A program made the translations under genes and the position numbers. Source: Roridomyces roridus (lineage: Eukaryota; Basidiomycota; Agaricomycetes; Agaricales; Mycenaceae). From it: a stretch of 64,000 nucleotides of DNA. The notes below the pieces were generated by a model. It saw nothing but the letters and a program-made list of their open reading frames with translations. It did not search any database and was not told where the DNA came from. Positions within the stretch are counted from its first letter, which is position 1. Every line of letters starts with the position of its first letter. Location: NCBI GenBank assembly GCA_029378245.1, contig JARKIF010000011.1, forward strand, positions 1,922,001 through 1,986,000, written 5' to 3'. This document shows positions 12,586-23,401 of this stretch, in pieces.

Positions 12586-13095
12586 ATGGACCCTACTGCA
12601 CTGGGTATCCCGAACCGGGATGCGTTCCAGTCGACGGACGCCACCCACTACCAAGGATTGGATCAAACGGCACGCGAAGCCCACATATTCGATCGTGCTG
12701 AAGCGCTGAGCGCCGCAACTCGCAGGCTATTGACGGAAATCTGGGGACCAGCCGGGAACCCGGAGGCGGGGTTGCAAGCCGGAGTCTTGCACCTCCAGAA
12801 CGATCTCCAGGATGCATTCCAAGGCATCTCGATGATGGAAGACCATATTGCGAAGACCAACAGCGTCATGTTGGATATACTGAAGAACCAGTTGGACGCG
12901 AAACAGGGAGGTGGCGATAAATCCCGGCTCTGCGGGTTGCTGCCCCCGCTGACGTTTCGGGGACTGCCGAGACCGTGGACGGGTTCTTGGCGGGTTGCTA
13001 CCTTAATTTCCAGGACAACCCCGTATACGAAAAGGACTCCGCCAAGATCAATTTTACCCTGTCTTACATGAAAGGGGGGTCCGCGGCGATCTGGT
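12586..13095 (+). pseudogene. Gypsy gag, N-terminal part (frameshifted)
   Basis: ATG at 12586 opens a Gag-like protein (MDPTALGIPNRDAFQ) with a helical segment LHLQNDLQDAFQGISMMEDH. Near 12950 the frame shifts: the continuing Gag homology (TAETVDGFLAGCYLNFQDNP, then FTLSYMKGGSAAIW) lies in another frame, so at least one indel has occurred. The capsid-like sequence stops at about 13095 where foreign DNA begins. The continuation is found at 14510, where WAENVVKAM carries on the capsid homology. Confidence 0.75.
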
Positions 13096-14509
13096 GACGA
13101 ATGTGCTCTAAACCCAAGGGAGAAACCCAACACCACTGTATCGTATACGGTGGTACACAGGAATAAGCAAGTAGCTTATTTAGATAACCAACACAGACAC
13201 GAGCTCGTAGCGAGTGTATTCAATCGAGTGTTCAGACGAGTAAAAGTCCCAATACAGGTCCTTATACAGGTAGTAGGCTGTGGAGGGAGAAAGTAATAAG
13301 TTTATTCCGAAGGAAAGTGGTATTTCCAAGGGACGGGTATTAGGTTCAGTCGAGACTGGAACAAGCAACCCTTTTTGGTAGATTGTATAGCTTCTCAGCT
13401 GTAGTTGATAAGATTGATGTAGTAGGTGGGTTGGTGGTCAAACACCGATCGTATTCCCTATTCCGAAACTTCGCAACTCGATTCTACTCTTCTTCCCGAC
13501 TGGTACTGAGGTTCCCTAGCCAAATACGACGATGTTCCAACGACTTGACTTGACTGATTGCTTAATAGATTCTTGATTGAGGCGAGTACGACGATTTGGT
13601 TTCAACGATGACGACGATTCCGATTCAAAATAATATGATTCCAACTAGTACAAACTTTATGAAGCCACTATCCAACACAGTGCACCTCGAAAGCCCAAGC
13701 ACAACCCTTTAGAGACGCTAATGCGTACAACAGACGGGGGTGATTGTTCGGCCTCCAAGGGAACACTCTACCTAGTTATGTACAAGTCCGGCAATCTAAT
13801 AAATAATACAGGAATGCGATCCTCGCAACGCAATTAGGGTATCCTTGCTATTTCATTGGTCTACAGGTTGGATGGCGCCATCCTCGCACCATCCCAAGCT
13901 CAGTCAGCCGTCGATCCATCATGTTTCAGGTTGGTAAGGCTGATGCCAAGGGTCGGAAGTCGAGTTCCATTATTCCCATCTTCCGTCTTCTGCGCGATCG
14001 TTCCAGGACCGGATAGTACTGGTCCGTAGCTTTAATTCGATACCCATATCTTGGGTATCCCGTCGTTAAAGACACTATTCCGAAGCTCGCAAGTAGTGAT
14101 TCCAGAGTGCTCCCGTGTTCCGATATCACGGACCAGGCACACGGTCTTCCGGCGCCATCGTTCCGGTTGGTAATGACTCCAACTGAGGCCTCGATCGTGA
14201 TCGATGACTCAACCATCCGCTTATTCCCAATTGCTGCTAATTCCCTTGTAACCATCGGATTGAACCAGAGCTCAACGACTTGGTTATAAGATATTCCCAT
14301 TGGTAAGAGGACTAGCACGAACTCCTACGTGTTTCGGAGTGGGTCCGTCGGTCATCTTAGGTTCCCCTTCGACCCGTACAGTACACCATGCATCGTAATC
14401 CTACTAGCTGCTTCTGGGCTCAGCACTAGCGCTCTCGTGAGATGATACCACTGTTGGTTATAAGAGAAATCGCGAAATTTCACGTATTCCTAGCGTGTTC
14501 ATATTGCAG
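13096..14509 (-). mobile_element. Reversed Copia-like LTR fragment inside gag
   Basis: Read on the minus strand, an LTR-like end ATAACCAACA at about 14454 is followed at once by TGGTATCA, the usual primer-binding sequence matching the 3' end of initiator tRNA-Met in Copia elements. At about 13190 a sequence starting TGTTGGTTAT marks the beginning of a second LTR remnant. TGTTGGTTAT and ATAACCAACA are inverted ends as expected of one LTR. The internal 1.26 kb has no recognisable pol. Both LTR remnants are short (under 100 bp), so each is partial. The outer limits are set by where gag homology stops and resumes and are approximate; no convincing target duplication was found. Confidence 0.55.
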
Positions 14510-15343
14510 GCGTATCACTGGGCCGAAAACGTAGTGAAGGCCATGCGCAACGGCAGCGGCACCGGCGCCTATACCACCTACGCGGTGTTCGAGGCCGACA
14601 TTATCTCCAGCTTCAAAGGAGGAGCCCAGGTGGAGGAAGCCCAATCCAAGATGGAACACCTTCGGCAGGCGAATGGTACGGCCATGAGCTACTTCACCAT
14701 TCTCGACTCGTATAACAGAACGGCGGGATACGACGATACTACGCTTATCCGCCTCCTCAAAACGGGCCTCAGTCAAGAGGTGGTGGAATCAATTTACGAG
14801 GGAGTTAACGGAGAACTCCCCAAGACCTACGCAGGGTGGAAAGAAGAAACCATCAAACGTGATGGGCTCAAGAGACAGTTCCGCGTCCTGAAGAATACTC
14901 TCCTGACAGGAGATAAGGCGGGATTCGGGAAAGCTGGGAACCCCAACTCAGGGTCGTACGGAGGCGGGGGACGGAACCCGATGCAGAACCCGAAACGACT
15001 TGAAGGGTTCAATCGTACGGAAGGGTTCAACCGATTCGGCACCCAGCGCACGAACACGAACACTTCAGGAAGCAATACCAGCAACCCCACCATACGTACC
15101 AGCATCGCTACGACTGCGAGCAACGTCCCGGCCCCCATGGACATCGAGCGCACGAATACGGGCCGTCGTCAACCTAGCAGCGAAGTTCACTGCTATGGCT
15201 GCGGGCTCAAAGGGTACATTCGCCGTAACTGCCCGACCCATGCGCACGTTACCACGCAGTTCCGTGCCATGGTGGAAGAACCCGACACCAAAGAGAACTC
15301 GGAAGAAGAGTCCCCAGAGGATTTTTCCAACGACCGGGATTGA
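14510..15343 (+). pseudogene. Gypsy gag, C-terminal part with zinc-knuckle relic
   Basis: An open frame continues the capsid (TYAVFEADIISSFKGGAQVE) to a nucleocapsid tail. The zinc knuckle CYGCGLKGYIRRNC has the C-X2-C-X4-?-X4-C spacing, but the expected histidine is tyrosine, so metal binding is probably lost. The frame ends with TGA at 15341-15343. Confidence 0.8.
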
Positions 15344-18141
15344 AAGCCACGTCCTCCCGGTCTTCCTCGATACCTCATGTACACAAGTCGTTCACTAATC
15401 AATTTCATACTCTATTGAACAATAAAGATTCTCAAATCGTGGCAAATGAACAAGAAACCGACGCTCCTGTCCCCGAGTGGAGGAGTAAGAAGCCGATGCC
15501 CCGAAAGAAGGTCATAGTCGTACCCCCTACCCCAAAGGCGTCGTGGAAGGGGCTACCACCGAACAGCGCCGAGAGACTGTTGGACCGAATGTACGCGCAG
15601 CGGCCGCACGCAGTGGAGATGCTGCGGAATTGGACGTTCAAAACCCGACGCACCGAAATTACCGAAGAATACATCGAGGAACTACTGCGTCTCTATCGAC
15701 CCGATGCTCTTACAGCGATTGAAGAGCTGCAGAACCCGCCTTCCTTTATTCGCGCCATGGGCGGGGTTTCAGTGATGGTCCCTATGGTGGTGCAGGACTT
15801 GGCCAGCCTCTGGGGGTATACGGTGGTGGGGCTGTTGGACACCGGGGCTACGGCGGAGGGATTCATGAATCAGGCGTTTGCCGAGAGGCATGGGCTCGAC
15901 GTGGAGGACCTTCCGATGCCGGTACCGGTCTACAACGCGGATAACACCCCCAACGCGGGGGGCAAGATTCGACAAGTGGTCAGAATGCGCACAACGGTGG
16001 AGGATCATGAGGAAGTAATGACCTTCGCTCTGACCAACACCGGGAAGACGGATGTCATCCTGGGATACAAATGGCTGAAACGACACAACCCCGAGATCTA
16101 CGGGAGTAACGGAAAATTGTCCTTTACCCGCTGCCCGCCCGCGTGCCGCACCGAGCGCCTCTGGAAGCAATGGGAGGCCGAAGACGAAGATGGGTTGGAA
16201 CCCGACGATCGGATATTCGTCACCTGAATTTACAAAGAAGAGGACGCCCAGCATGCGGAACATATCCGAGCCATGGGCTCGGTTGCGACAAAATTGGCAG
16301 CGGCGGCCCACAACGCGAAAGGCGACCAGGCGATGAAGGATATCGTGCCGGCTCATTACCTGGACGAATTTCACAGTGTCTTTGACAAGAAAGACTTCGA
16401 CAAACTACCCGAACGGAAGCGCTGGGACCACGCTATCGAACTGAAGGACGGGGCGGAAACCGCCCGGGGTCGGGTTATTCCCCTATCGATTCCGGAACAG
16501 AAGGAGTTGGACGAGTTCATCGCAGAGCACCTGAAGACAGGACGTATACGTCCCTCGAAGTCTTCGTTTGCATCTCCTTTCTTTTTCGTGAAGAAGAAGG
16601 ATGGAAAGCTCCGACCGGTACAAGACTATCGAAGGTTGAACACAATCACGATCAAGAACCGGTACCCGATACCGCTGATTTCCGAAACAATGCATAACCT
16701 TCGGAACACGACGTGGTTCACAAAGCTGGACGTGCGATGGGGTTACAATAATATCCGGATAAAGGAGGGAGACGAGGAGAAGGCGGCGTTCATCACTAAT
16801 CGGGGGTTGTTTGAACCCTTGGTGATGTTTTTCGGGTTGACGAACTTGCTGGCGACCTTCCAGTGCATGATGAACGATATCTTTTCCCGACAGATCGCGG
16901 AGGGTCGGGTTATTGTCTACTTGGACGATATTTTGATTTATTCCTCCAACAAGGAGGAGCACCAGAGAACGGTGCGCGAGGTGCTGCAAATTCTGCAGGA
17001 GAACGACTTGTACTTGAAGCCCGAGAAGTGTGAGTTCGAGAAACGCAAGGTCGAATACCTCAGTGTAATTATCAGAGATGGGAAGATTCGGATGGACCCC
17101 GGGAAAGTTGTGGGGGTGCGGGAGTGGGCGGAACCCAAGACGGTCAAGGTGGTTCAGAGCTTCCTTGGGTTCCTCAACTTCTACCGTCGGTTTATTGCGG
17201 GGTTCGGGATCCACTCCAAACCCCTGAAACGTTTGACGAGGAAAGACTACCGGTGGCGGTGGGGAGGTGAAGAGAGGAGAGCGTTTGAAAAGTTGAAAGA
17301 GTTGGTCACCGCCGAGCCGGTGCTGCACTTTCCGACCGACCATGGCGAATGGCGGATGGAAGCCGACTCCTCGGATTTCGCCACCGGGGCTGTGCTTTCT
17401 CAACTCCAGAACGGCGTCTGGGTCCCGATCGGGTTCTTGTCCAAATCTCTTAACAACACGGAACGACATCCACGAAAAGGAAATGTTGGCGATTATGCGA
17501 GGTTTGTACGACTGGAGGCATTTCCTTAGGCAGCGACAAAACTTTCGAGATTTGGACGGACCACAAGAACTTGGCTTACTTCATGACGACGAAGAAGCTG
17601 AACCGAAGACAGGCACGGTGGTCGCTGGAGCTGAGTGAATACGACTTTCTGCTGATCCACAAGCCGGGCAAGATGCATAACAAGACGGATGCCCTTTCGA
17701 GGCGAAATGGCCATGAAAAGGGGGCAAAGGATAACAGCGATATCACGTTGCTACCGGCGGATAAATTTCAACAGATACCGAAGGAGGATTTCTGCGAGCA
17801 ATCCCGGACCAGGAAGGAGGGGACCAATTTTTGCAACGCATCAAGGACGCCCGCGACAAGTGGGAGGATGCAGCCAAGGAGGGTTTGGCCAAGAGCAAGG
17901 ATGAAGAAGCCGATGAGGAGAACCCGACCTGGCAGGAACACGACGGGTTCTTGACTAGGCATGGATCGGTATACGTCCCTTCCGACAAAGAGCTACGCCA
18001 TCACATAACCCGAGCTCATCATGATACGTACATGGCCGGTCATCCTGGGCAATATCGAACAGCGGAATTGGTAGCACGGAATTACTACTGGCCATCCATG
18101 ACCCGGGACATCAAGCGATATGTAGCCGCTTGTTCGACCCA
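15344..18141 (+). pseudogene. Gypsy pol (protease-RT-RNase H-partial integrase)
   Basis: The frame directly after gag lacks an ATG (an ATTGAAAG junction at 15339-15346), suggesting expression by recoding or reinitiation. Domains: aspartic protease with LLDTGATAEGF (about 15830-15865); reverse transcriptase from about 16550 with VYLDDILIYS holding the catalytic YLDD; RNase H from about 17340 (DSSDFATGAVLSQ); and an integrase zinc-binding segment HHITRAHHDTYMAGHPG (about 18000-18050). A TGA at 16225-16227 interrupts the frame between protease and RT. Two frameshifts lie near 17465 and 17545 within RNase H. The HHCC domain is cut after its first cysteine. The element is therefore dead, although the RT core is well preserved. 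Confidence 0.85.
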
Positions 18142-18143
18142 TA

Positions 18144-18374
18144 CTGTACCATTTCGATCAATTCGAATGGTCACAAGTCACAAGCTCCATTTCATCCGGA
18201 ATTTTTCATATGTCACAGGGTCACTGAGGCAATTTTGGCTCTGCCGAGGCGTGCCGGTGATAGCCGAGCTTAGCCGACGGATCAAATTGCCTTTTTGGGC
18301 TCGGCTACGAATGGTTCCATTCGTATGAAAAGTCACAGCCCAAAGTGCCATTTGAATTGATCGAAATGGTACAG
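18144..18374. mobile_element. Tc1/mariner-like MITE
   Basis: A 231-bp element with 27-bp terminal inverted repeats, 26 of 27 matching, starting CTGTACCATTTCGATCAATT. It is flanked by TA on both sides (18142-18143 and 18375-18376), as in the Tc1/mariner superfamily. It sits exactly between the truncated gypsy integrase and the truncated end of copy E. No coding capacity. Confidence 0.8.
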
Positions 18375-18606
18375 TACTTGCGAATGCCGTGACACGTAAT
18401 CACGCCATTTCTAGACGGCATGAGGACGCCGGAATAAATGCGGGTTTTTGGCAATCACCTCTTCCGCGTTTGGCCCCTGGTATACCGCAACAGCCCCGGG
18501 CCTCTCTGAATCCACGTTGCAGACCTGAGCGGTGTACATCCGACGCGCAGTCCGGTGGCAGGCGGCAGGTCTACGGACTACACCGCCGACGTCCTGTAGC
18601 TATAGG

Positions 18607-20563
18607 TAGTGATGTAACGGGCCCGGCTCGGCCTGAAAGCCCGGGCTTCATCAGGAAAAAGTAAATCCCACGTAGCCGAGGCGCGGATCATATCATCCAT
18701 GCGATGACATGTGGCAGCCCGGCTGGAAGTATGACACCGCATACAGTCGTGTATCCGATCGCGGCTTCACATTGACCATGTAGCAGCTGTATCCGAGGTA
18801 GGGGACAATGTGGTTCATGTAGCGGATGTGGGTGTTGTGACCAATGGGACTGGAAGTGTAAGTATTCGAGCAAAACCATGATATGACATGTCCATGATGT
18901 AATTTGCCTTGACTTCTTCTACTCATGGAACTTGACATCATTCAAAAGCTCCTATCCACCTCAAATTCCTTGCAGATTCCCGACACCAATGAGGGAAGAG
19001 CAAGCATCCAAGAATCTCACTAAGTCCATTGCTGATTGGATCTGTTCCGAGCGCGGCGCCCGTCGGACATGTGCATTGATTGATTGATGATCCGCACGAC
19101 CGCAGTCGACATGAATACTGACACTTCGACAGATATCGGAATGCGTCTTTCTTCCACCCACCATCCCCTCGGTCTCTCCCTCTACCGTCTTTCCTTCTCC
19201 TGCCCCTCAAATCTCAAGTCTTTCCAGTCAATGGACTGTCCTCGTGACTCCTGGTGAGTTCTCCCTCCATCCTTTGGGCTTCGGCTCATTGTCAGACCCC
19301 GTGGGCATCTCAGAACTCTAGTCTTGTGGTCTCTACCCTCCTCACCAATGCACCTCGCTGCCTCTCCAGCATTCCAACTCCATCCTCTCTGCTTTCTGCC
19401 CTCTCGCCTCCCCGAATCCTTGTCTCGCTCCCACTTCCCTTAGCAACCGCGTAGCTCTCGGGCGGCCATCACGGTACGTCCATCACAATTCCTCAGGTCC
19501 ACTAACCGACGCTTACTTACAGCATCCGCGCCCCGCCATCTCCATTCTCTTCCATCTCCCCCTGCCGACACTCTCCCTGGTATGTTCCCTTCCATCCGTG
19601 TTCCACCTATGCTAATGTGGATTGTTCAGCATGGTGGCAGAAAAGCTTGGGAACCCCGCTCTGTCTCTCTTGTTGTTGTAGATCCATCATGTATCTTAAT
19701 GTAGCTTGAATGAATATTTATTGTTCTAGCCTTGTTCTGTCCCAATTTAATGAAGCAAGCCGGGGTGGAGGGAATGCAGCAGTATTTTAGTTGGGCGCCG
19801 GCGGGCCTCTATGAGCCACAGAGGGCTACATGATCCCACGGAGCTGGCGGCATGTGGGTATCCATAGCGCCGTGCCAAGGACACATGGCGCTACGTGCAG
19901 TCACATGTCACCCGCACATGGCTACAGATGCCTACGTCAAGGGGTACTTTACAATCCGGCTACAGCTGCTACATGGCATCTGTATTGCTCTGTGGTAGTG
20001 CCACTTTTTGCTGATGTTGGGCCCGGCTTTGGTGGGCTCGGGCTCCAAGTTCTCCAGGCCCGAGCCCGAGCTGTCCTCAGGCCGAGCCAAGCCCGAGGCC
20101 CGGGCTCAGGCCCGGACCTGGCACATCCTGGCACAAAAATCCACGCTGCCTTCAATTTTTGCCCGTGTCCTGGTTCACATTTGTCGGGAATAATGGTCAG
20201 AATGGAATTTAAACAGTGGTTCCCTGTAAGTGGTCTTGAATTCGCTCGCTTTATCATGCCGGAGCTCGCCGAGATGCAATTCCACCCGGATTCGTTGGGT
20301 TGAAACGTTGAAATGCAAATAATCAACATCAGTATGATGGGAACGGTGATCGGCAAGATTCGGCAGACATCTTTGATACTGTTTGCATTAATCATCAATA
20401 CCGGCAGCCAGGCCCGGGCTTGGCGGGCTCCGCAGGGCCTGAGATTCTTGAGGCCCGAGCCCTAGGCCCGCGCAAGCCCTTCATCAGGCCCGGCCCGGCT
20501 TGATGAAGCCCCGGCTCGGCTTGGTCGGGCCTGACGGCCCAGGCCGAGCCTTTTACATCACTA
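18607..20563. mobile_element. hAT-superfamily element with GGCCCGG subterminal repeats
   Basis: Terminal inverted repeats TAGTGATGTAA and TTACATCACTA. The flanks GCTATAGG (18599-18606) and CCTGTAGG (20564-20571) match at six of eight positions, consistent with an older 8-bp target duplication. Ends and interior carry GGCCCGG/GCCCGGGC-type repeats (18618-18655, 20020-20120, 20400-20555). No transposase ORF is visible in the 1,957 bp. It is inserted in the coding exon of copy E. Confidence 0.8.
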
Positions 20564-20585
20564 CCTGTAGGCATATCTCCCTGAT

Positions 20586-20640
20586 GAGATTTATATCCGC
20601 CCTTCGTAGTGTCACACTACGAAGGGCGGATATAAATCTC
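20586..20640. repeat. 55-bp perfect palindrome at the left edge of a MITE
   Basis: Two 27-bp arms are exact inverted copies around a single C at 20613. The left arm is host exon sequence ending in the target duplication GTAGTGTC (20606-20613); the right arm is its inverted copy and stands where the first 10 bp of the MITE end should be. Confidence 0.9.
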
Positions 20641-20973
20641 CACGGGTAAACCCGCGGGTATCTGGGGGTCTACCCGTACCCGTACCCGTGGTGGCTGTGT
20701 ACCCGTACCCGCGGGTACGGGTACGGGTTACCCGCGGGTTGGTGGCCGAGATTGCGGCAGTTCAGTGCTGAGGGCAATTTTTTTGGTTGAATTCATATGC
20801 TTTGATGCTCAACAGGGTGAATTGAATGTGCTTACAGTTTGAAAACCCCATGCTCGGTGTCGAAACGGCACATTTGCCGGCTTGGCGGCTTACCCGCGGG
20901 TCACGGGTACCCAGATTGGCTACCCGTACCCGTACCCGCGCGGGTAAAACCCGTCTACCCGTGCCGATGCCTA
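20641..20973. mobile_element. Short derivative of the 6825-9191 hAT element
   Basis: The sequence corresponds to the two ends of the 2.4-kb element at 6825 in reverse orientation with the interior deleted. The right end ends TACCCGTGCCGATGCCTA and is followed by GTAGTGTC (20974-20981), matching 20606-20613. The left end starts at CACGGGTA and lacks the terminal TAGGGATCGG. ACGGGT/ACCCGT repeats fill both ends. Confidence 0.9.
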
Positions 20974-21679
20974 GTAGTGTCGGGTACTCCTCCAGGTCTA
21001 CTGCAAGAGCAACATCGGGTCAAGCTTTGGAAGACGATTCCGAAGGCGTACCTGAAGCAGGGAGGGTGGCCTGATGAACATGGATGTTACTAGTGAGAGC
21101 GCCACCCTGAATAACGAGGTGCTGCGCCCCGGGGAAAAATGCGCCGGCATTGCTGTCGATGCGCCTCATCAGGGATTGTGAGATCAGCAAGAGTGGTCAG
21201 AAGTACTGGGCGGCGTAATGAGAAGCCAGATTCTGTCTCGATCCAGATGCGTCGAAGCGAGGTTCGTCGTCCATACCAGTGGGGATAGAAGAAGGGATGC
21301 CCTGCGGGCATCATGCCATGTCACCCCTTCTTAAGTACATACAAGGGGCCCCAGAATAGAGCTGTGCGCGCTCAGGCTGGAGGCTGTGTGTAGCACAGCA
21401 AAGGTGTAGGAGGCATTCGCTGGCCCTGATGCTTTATTGAGTTCAGGGATCTTGAGAAACATCGAGACGGTCGACGGAGTGGGGAGAATACGATATCAAC
21501 TGCGGAATCGCTACGAGACTCAAGTTGACGGTCCTAAACAAGCAGGATTAAATCAGATTGATGATCAATTATCAATGGCCAACAAGTGACGGATGCAATT
21601 GTCGTTTCTTCCTGACCACCACGTCATCGCCAGCGATGAAGGACGATGCACTTCCCGTGCTCGCTCCTGTCTTCCCACC

Positions 21680-23401
21680 CAGTGTTGTCATTGACCGAGG
21701 TCCGACCCGGTCGGACCGAGTCTATCCGATCCGGTCAGACTGTTGACCGAAATGGTCGGACTCCCAGTGATGGCCCATCAAAAGTAGATAATTCGTTATA
21801 TATCCACTGTATCTCAAGAAAATGGCTTCAATTGGACTATTGGGGGTACAAAAACACGAGGCTTTGACCCTATGAAGTGGTCTGAAGCCGGGAATGCCCC
21901 GAGTACAACCTTCCAGCTCGGCATATGACCGTAGCTCGTTCGGCAGACCCGAATTCACCCCACCGCGTCTCCAGCACAGTGTCTATACTGTAGCCATCTA
22001 GAGCCAGCGACGATCCCGACAAAGTTCATGCTGGTCGGAGAAAGAAAAATCTGGCAGAGCAGGCTGGCATCCAAGGGCGGCGTCAAGAGAAAAAAGTGGT
22101 GCAAGGAAGTGGAATGGGCGGAGACAGGTGGAGCCTAGCAGCTCATAGAGTCGAGGGGTGCACCAGGATGCACAAGGTACGAAGACGAACCGACGGACGG
22201 GGTATGAAGACGAACCGAGTGGACGAAGAGGAGCTTTTGACAATCACCGCGGCGGCCGCATTGGCAGACAGCCTGCCGGTCGACTGTTTCTAGTTGCGTA
22301 AGACGCCTCAGTGACTGGTTCGGATGCCAGTTGGCCCTTGTCAACGATGTACATGGACCGCAGACGAGGGAACGATGGGCTGTATGCTGCTGGTGTATCC
22401 CGTTATCTGTCGTCTGCAGATAGAGGGAGCGGTCAGCTGGCGAGCCAATTCCCAGAGTCGGTAGCGACGCACCTTGCCCGAATCCTTGCCTCAACATAGC
22501 CCTATGCCCCAAGCCTCTCAGACGCGTCGTGGTGGTGCCATCCAGTGCCGCGTGCGGGTCTGTCGTGTGTGTACGCTGGACTTGTACGAGGTGAATAAGG
22601 CTCCAACCTTTCCCGTTCGAAAACTGTTTGTGCCGAAAAAACGGTTTTTATTTCCGTTTTGTTTGCGGTGACCCGGAAACGGTTTCCCAAACCGTTTGGA
22701 AACTGTTTCTCTTGGCCCATCTGGGGGGCTCAGAATGAACCAAATCAGTGCTACTTGCAGTCTCCCAGCAGGCCCGTACAATTGTGGTCAAACAGTTTTC
22801 TCAATCCGGGAAACTCAACCCACATACCACCAGTGAAATTGAGCGCCGCGCTCCCGGCAGCTGCTTAGTCAAACCAATCTTGCTTGATGAATTTCCAATC
22901 TCCCTCCCTATTGGTGTCGAACGACTCTGATACTGCGCAGATTGGCTCCCTGTGCACACCGAAGCATCCTGGGACCGCTGGGCCTCTCTGGACACTGTAG
23001 AAAAGGTACCCCAAAATTATCCGTTCGGAAACCGTTCGCAAACGGTTGCAAACGGTTTCCCTTCCGTTTCCGTTCTGTTTGGCCAAAATTGCAAACGGAA
23101 ACGAAACGGTTGGAGCCTTAGAGGTGAATTTGGGCCGGAAGACGTGCTAATTCATTGCGTCGAGCTCGCGGGAGATGCGTGCACACGCCTGGGCCGCAGA
23201 TGTGAGGTAGAAGCAGAGGATATGCCGGAAAACGCAGCCACGTCAAAATGATAGCCCGCATACAGGGATGGGAATCTATTTCTAAATACAGACTTGACTT
23301 GATGCGACCGTGATTAGACCTGATCTGACCCGGTCCGACCTCTGCCAGTCAACCGCTGACATTTGACCTTTGACCCGTCAGGTCGGACCTTGACAACACT
23401 G
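21680..23401. mobile_element. hAT-like element with CAGTGTTGTCA ends, carrying a nested MITE
   Basis: Begins CAGTGTTGTCA and ends TGACAACACTG. Flanks TTCCCACC (21672-21679) and CTCCCACC (23402-23409) match at seven of eight positions. Subterminal regions contain GGTCCGACC/GGTCGGACC repeats. The 1,722 bp include a 525-bp MITE; no transposase ORF is apparent. Confidence 0.82.
22596..23120. mobile_element. hAT-like MITE with AAACGG subterminal repeats
   Basis: 13-bp perfect inverted repeats TAAGGCTCCAACC, flanked by a perfect 8-bp duplication GAGGTGAA (22588-22595 and 23121-23128). The ends carry dense GGAAACGG/CCGTTTCC repeats (22610-22705 and 23020-23110). It is nested in the element at 21680-23401, so it is the younger of the two. 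Confidence 0.92.

Larger units (their letters stand above)
12184..18141 (+). mobile_element. Decayed Ty3/gypsy LTR retrotransposon, 3' truncated
   Basis: Gag with a zinc-knuckle relic, aspartic protease, reverse transcriptase, RNase H and the start of integrase occur in gypsy order on the plus strand. The region 12184-12580 has LTR-like character, with a TATATATA promoter-like motif at about 12389 and a downstream pyrimidine-rich leader, but its exact LTR ends and the primer-binding site are not clear. The element stops inside the integrase zinc-binding domain near 18141, at the edge of a small mariner-like MITE, so the catalytic DDE core and the 3' LTR are missing. It is also interrupted inside gag by a reversed Copia-like fragment. 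Confidence 0.85.
18377..21274 (-). pseudogene. Kinase-like/WFWSLD family protein, copy E, N-terminal part with two insertions
   Basis: Minus-strand ATG at 21274 (MDDEPRFDASGSRQ) matches the start of copy A. Then come GAFFPGAQHLVIQGGALTS (about 21145-21090) and VDLEEYPTLRRADINLIREI, which is split by the MITE at 20641-20973. A 2-kb hAT element then separates this from RRMYTAQVCNVDSERPG and YQGPNAEE (18540-18460). With each element and one target duplication removed, the frame runs on through both junctions. The homology to copy A continues to about 18377 and ends at the mariner-like MITE and the gypsy element; the kinase-like core and the WFWSLD domain are absent. Confidence 0.75.
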
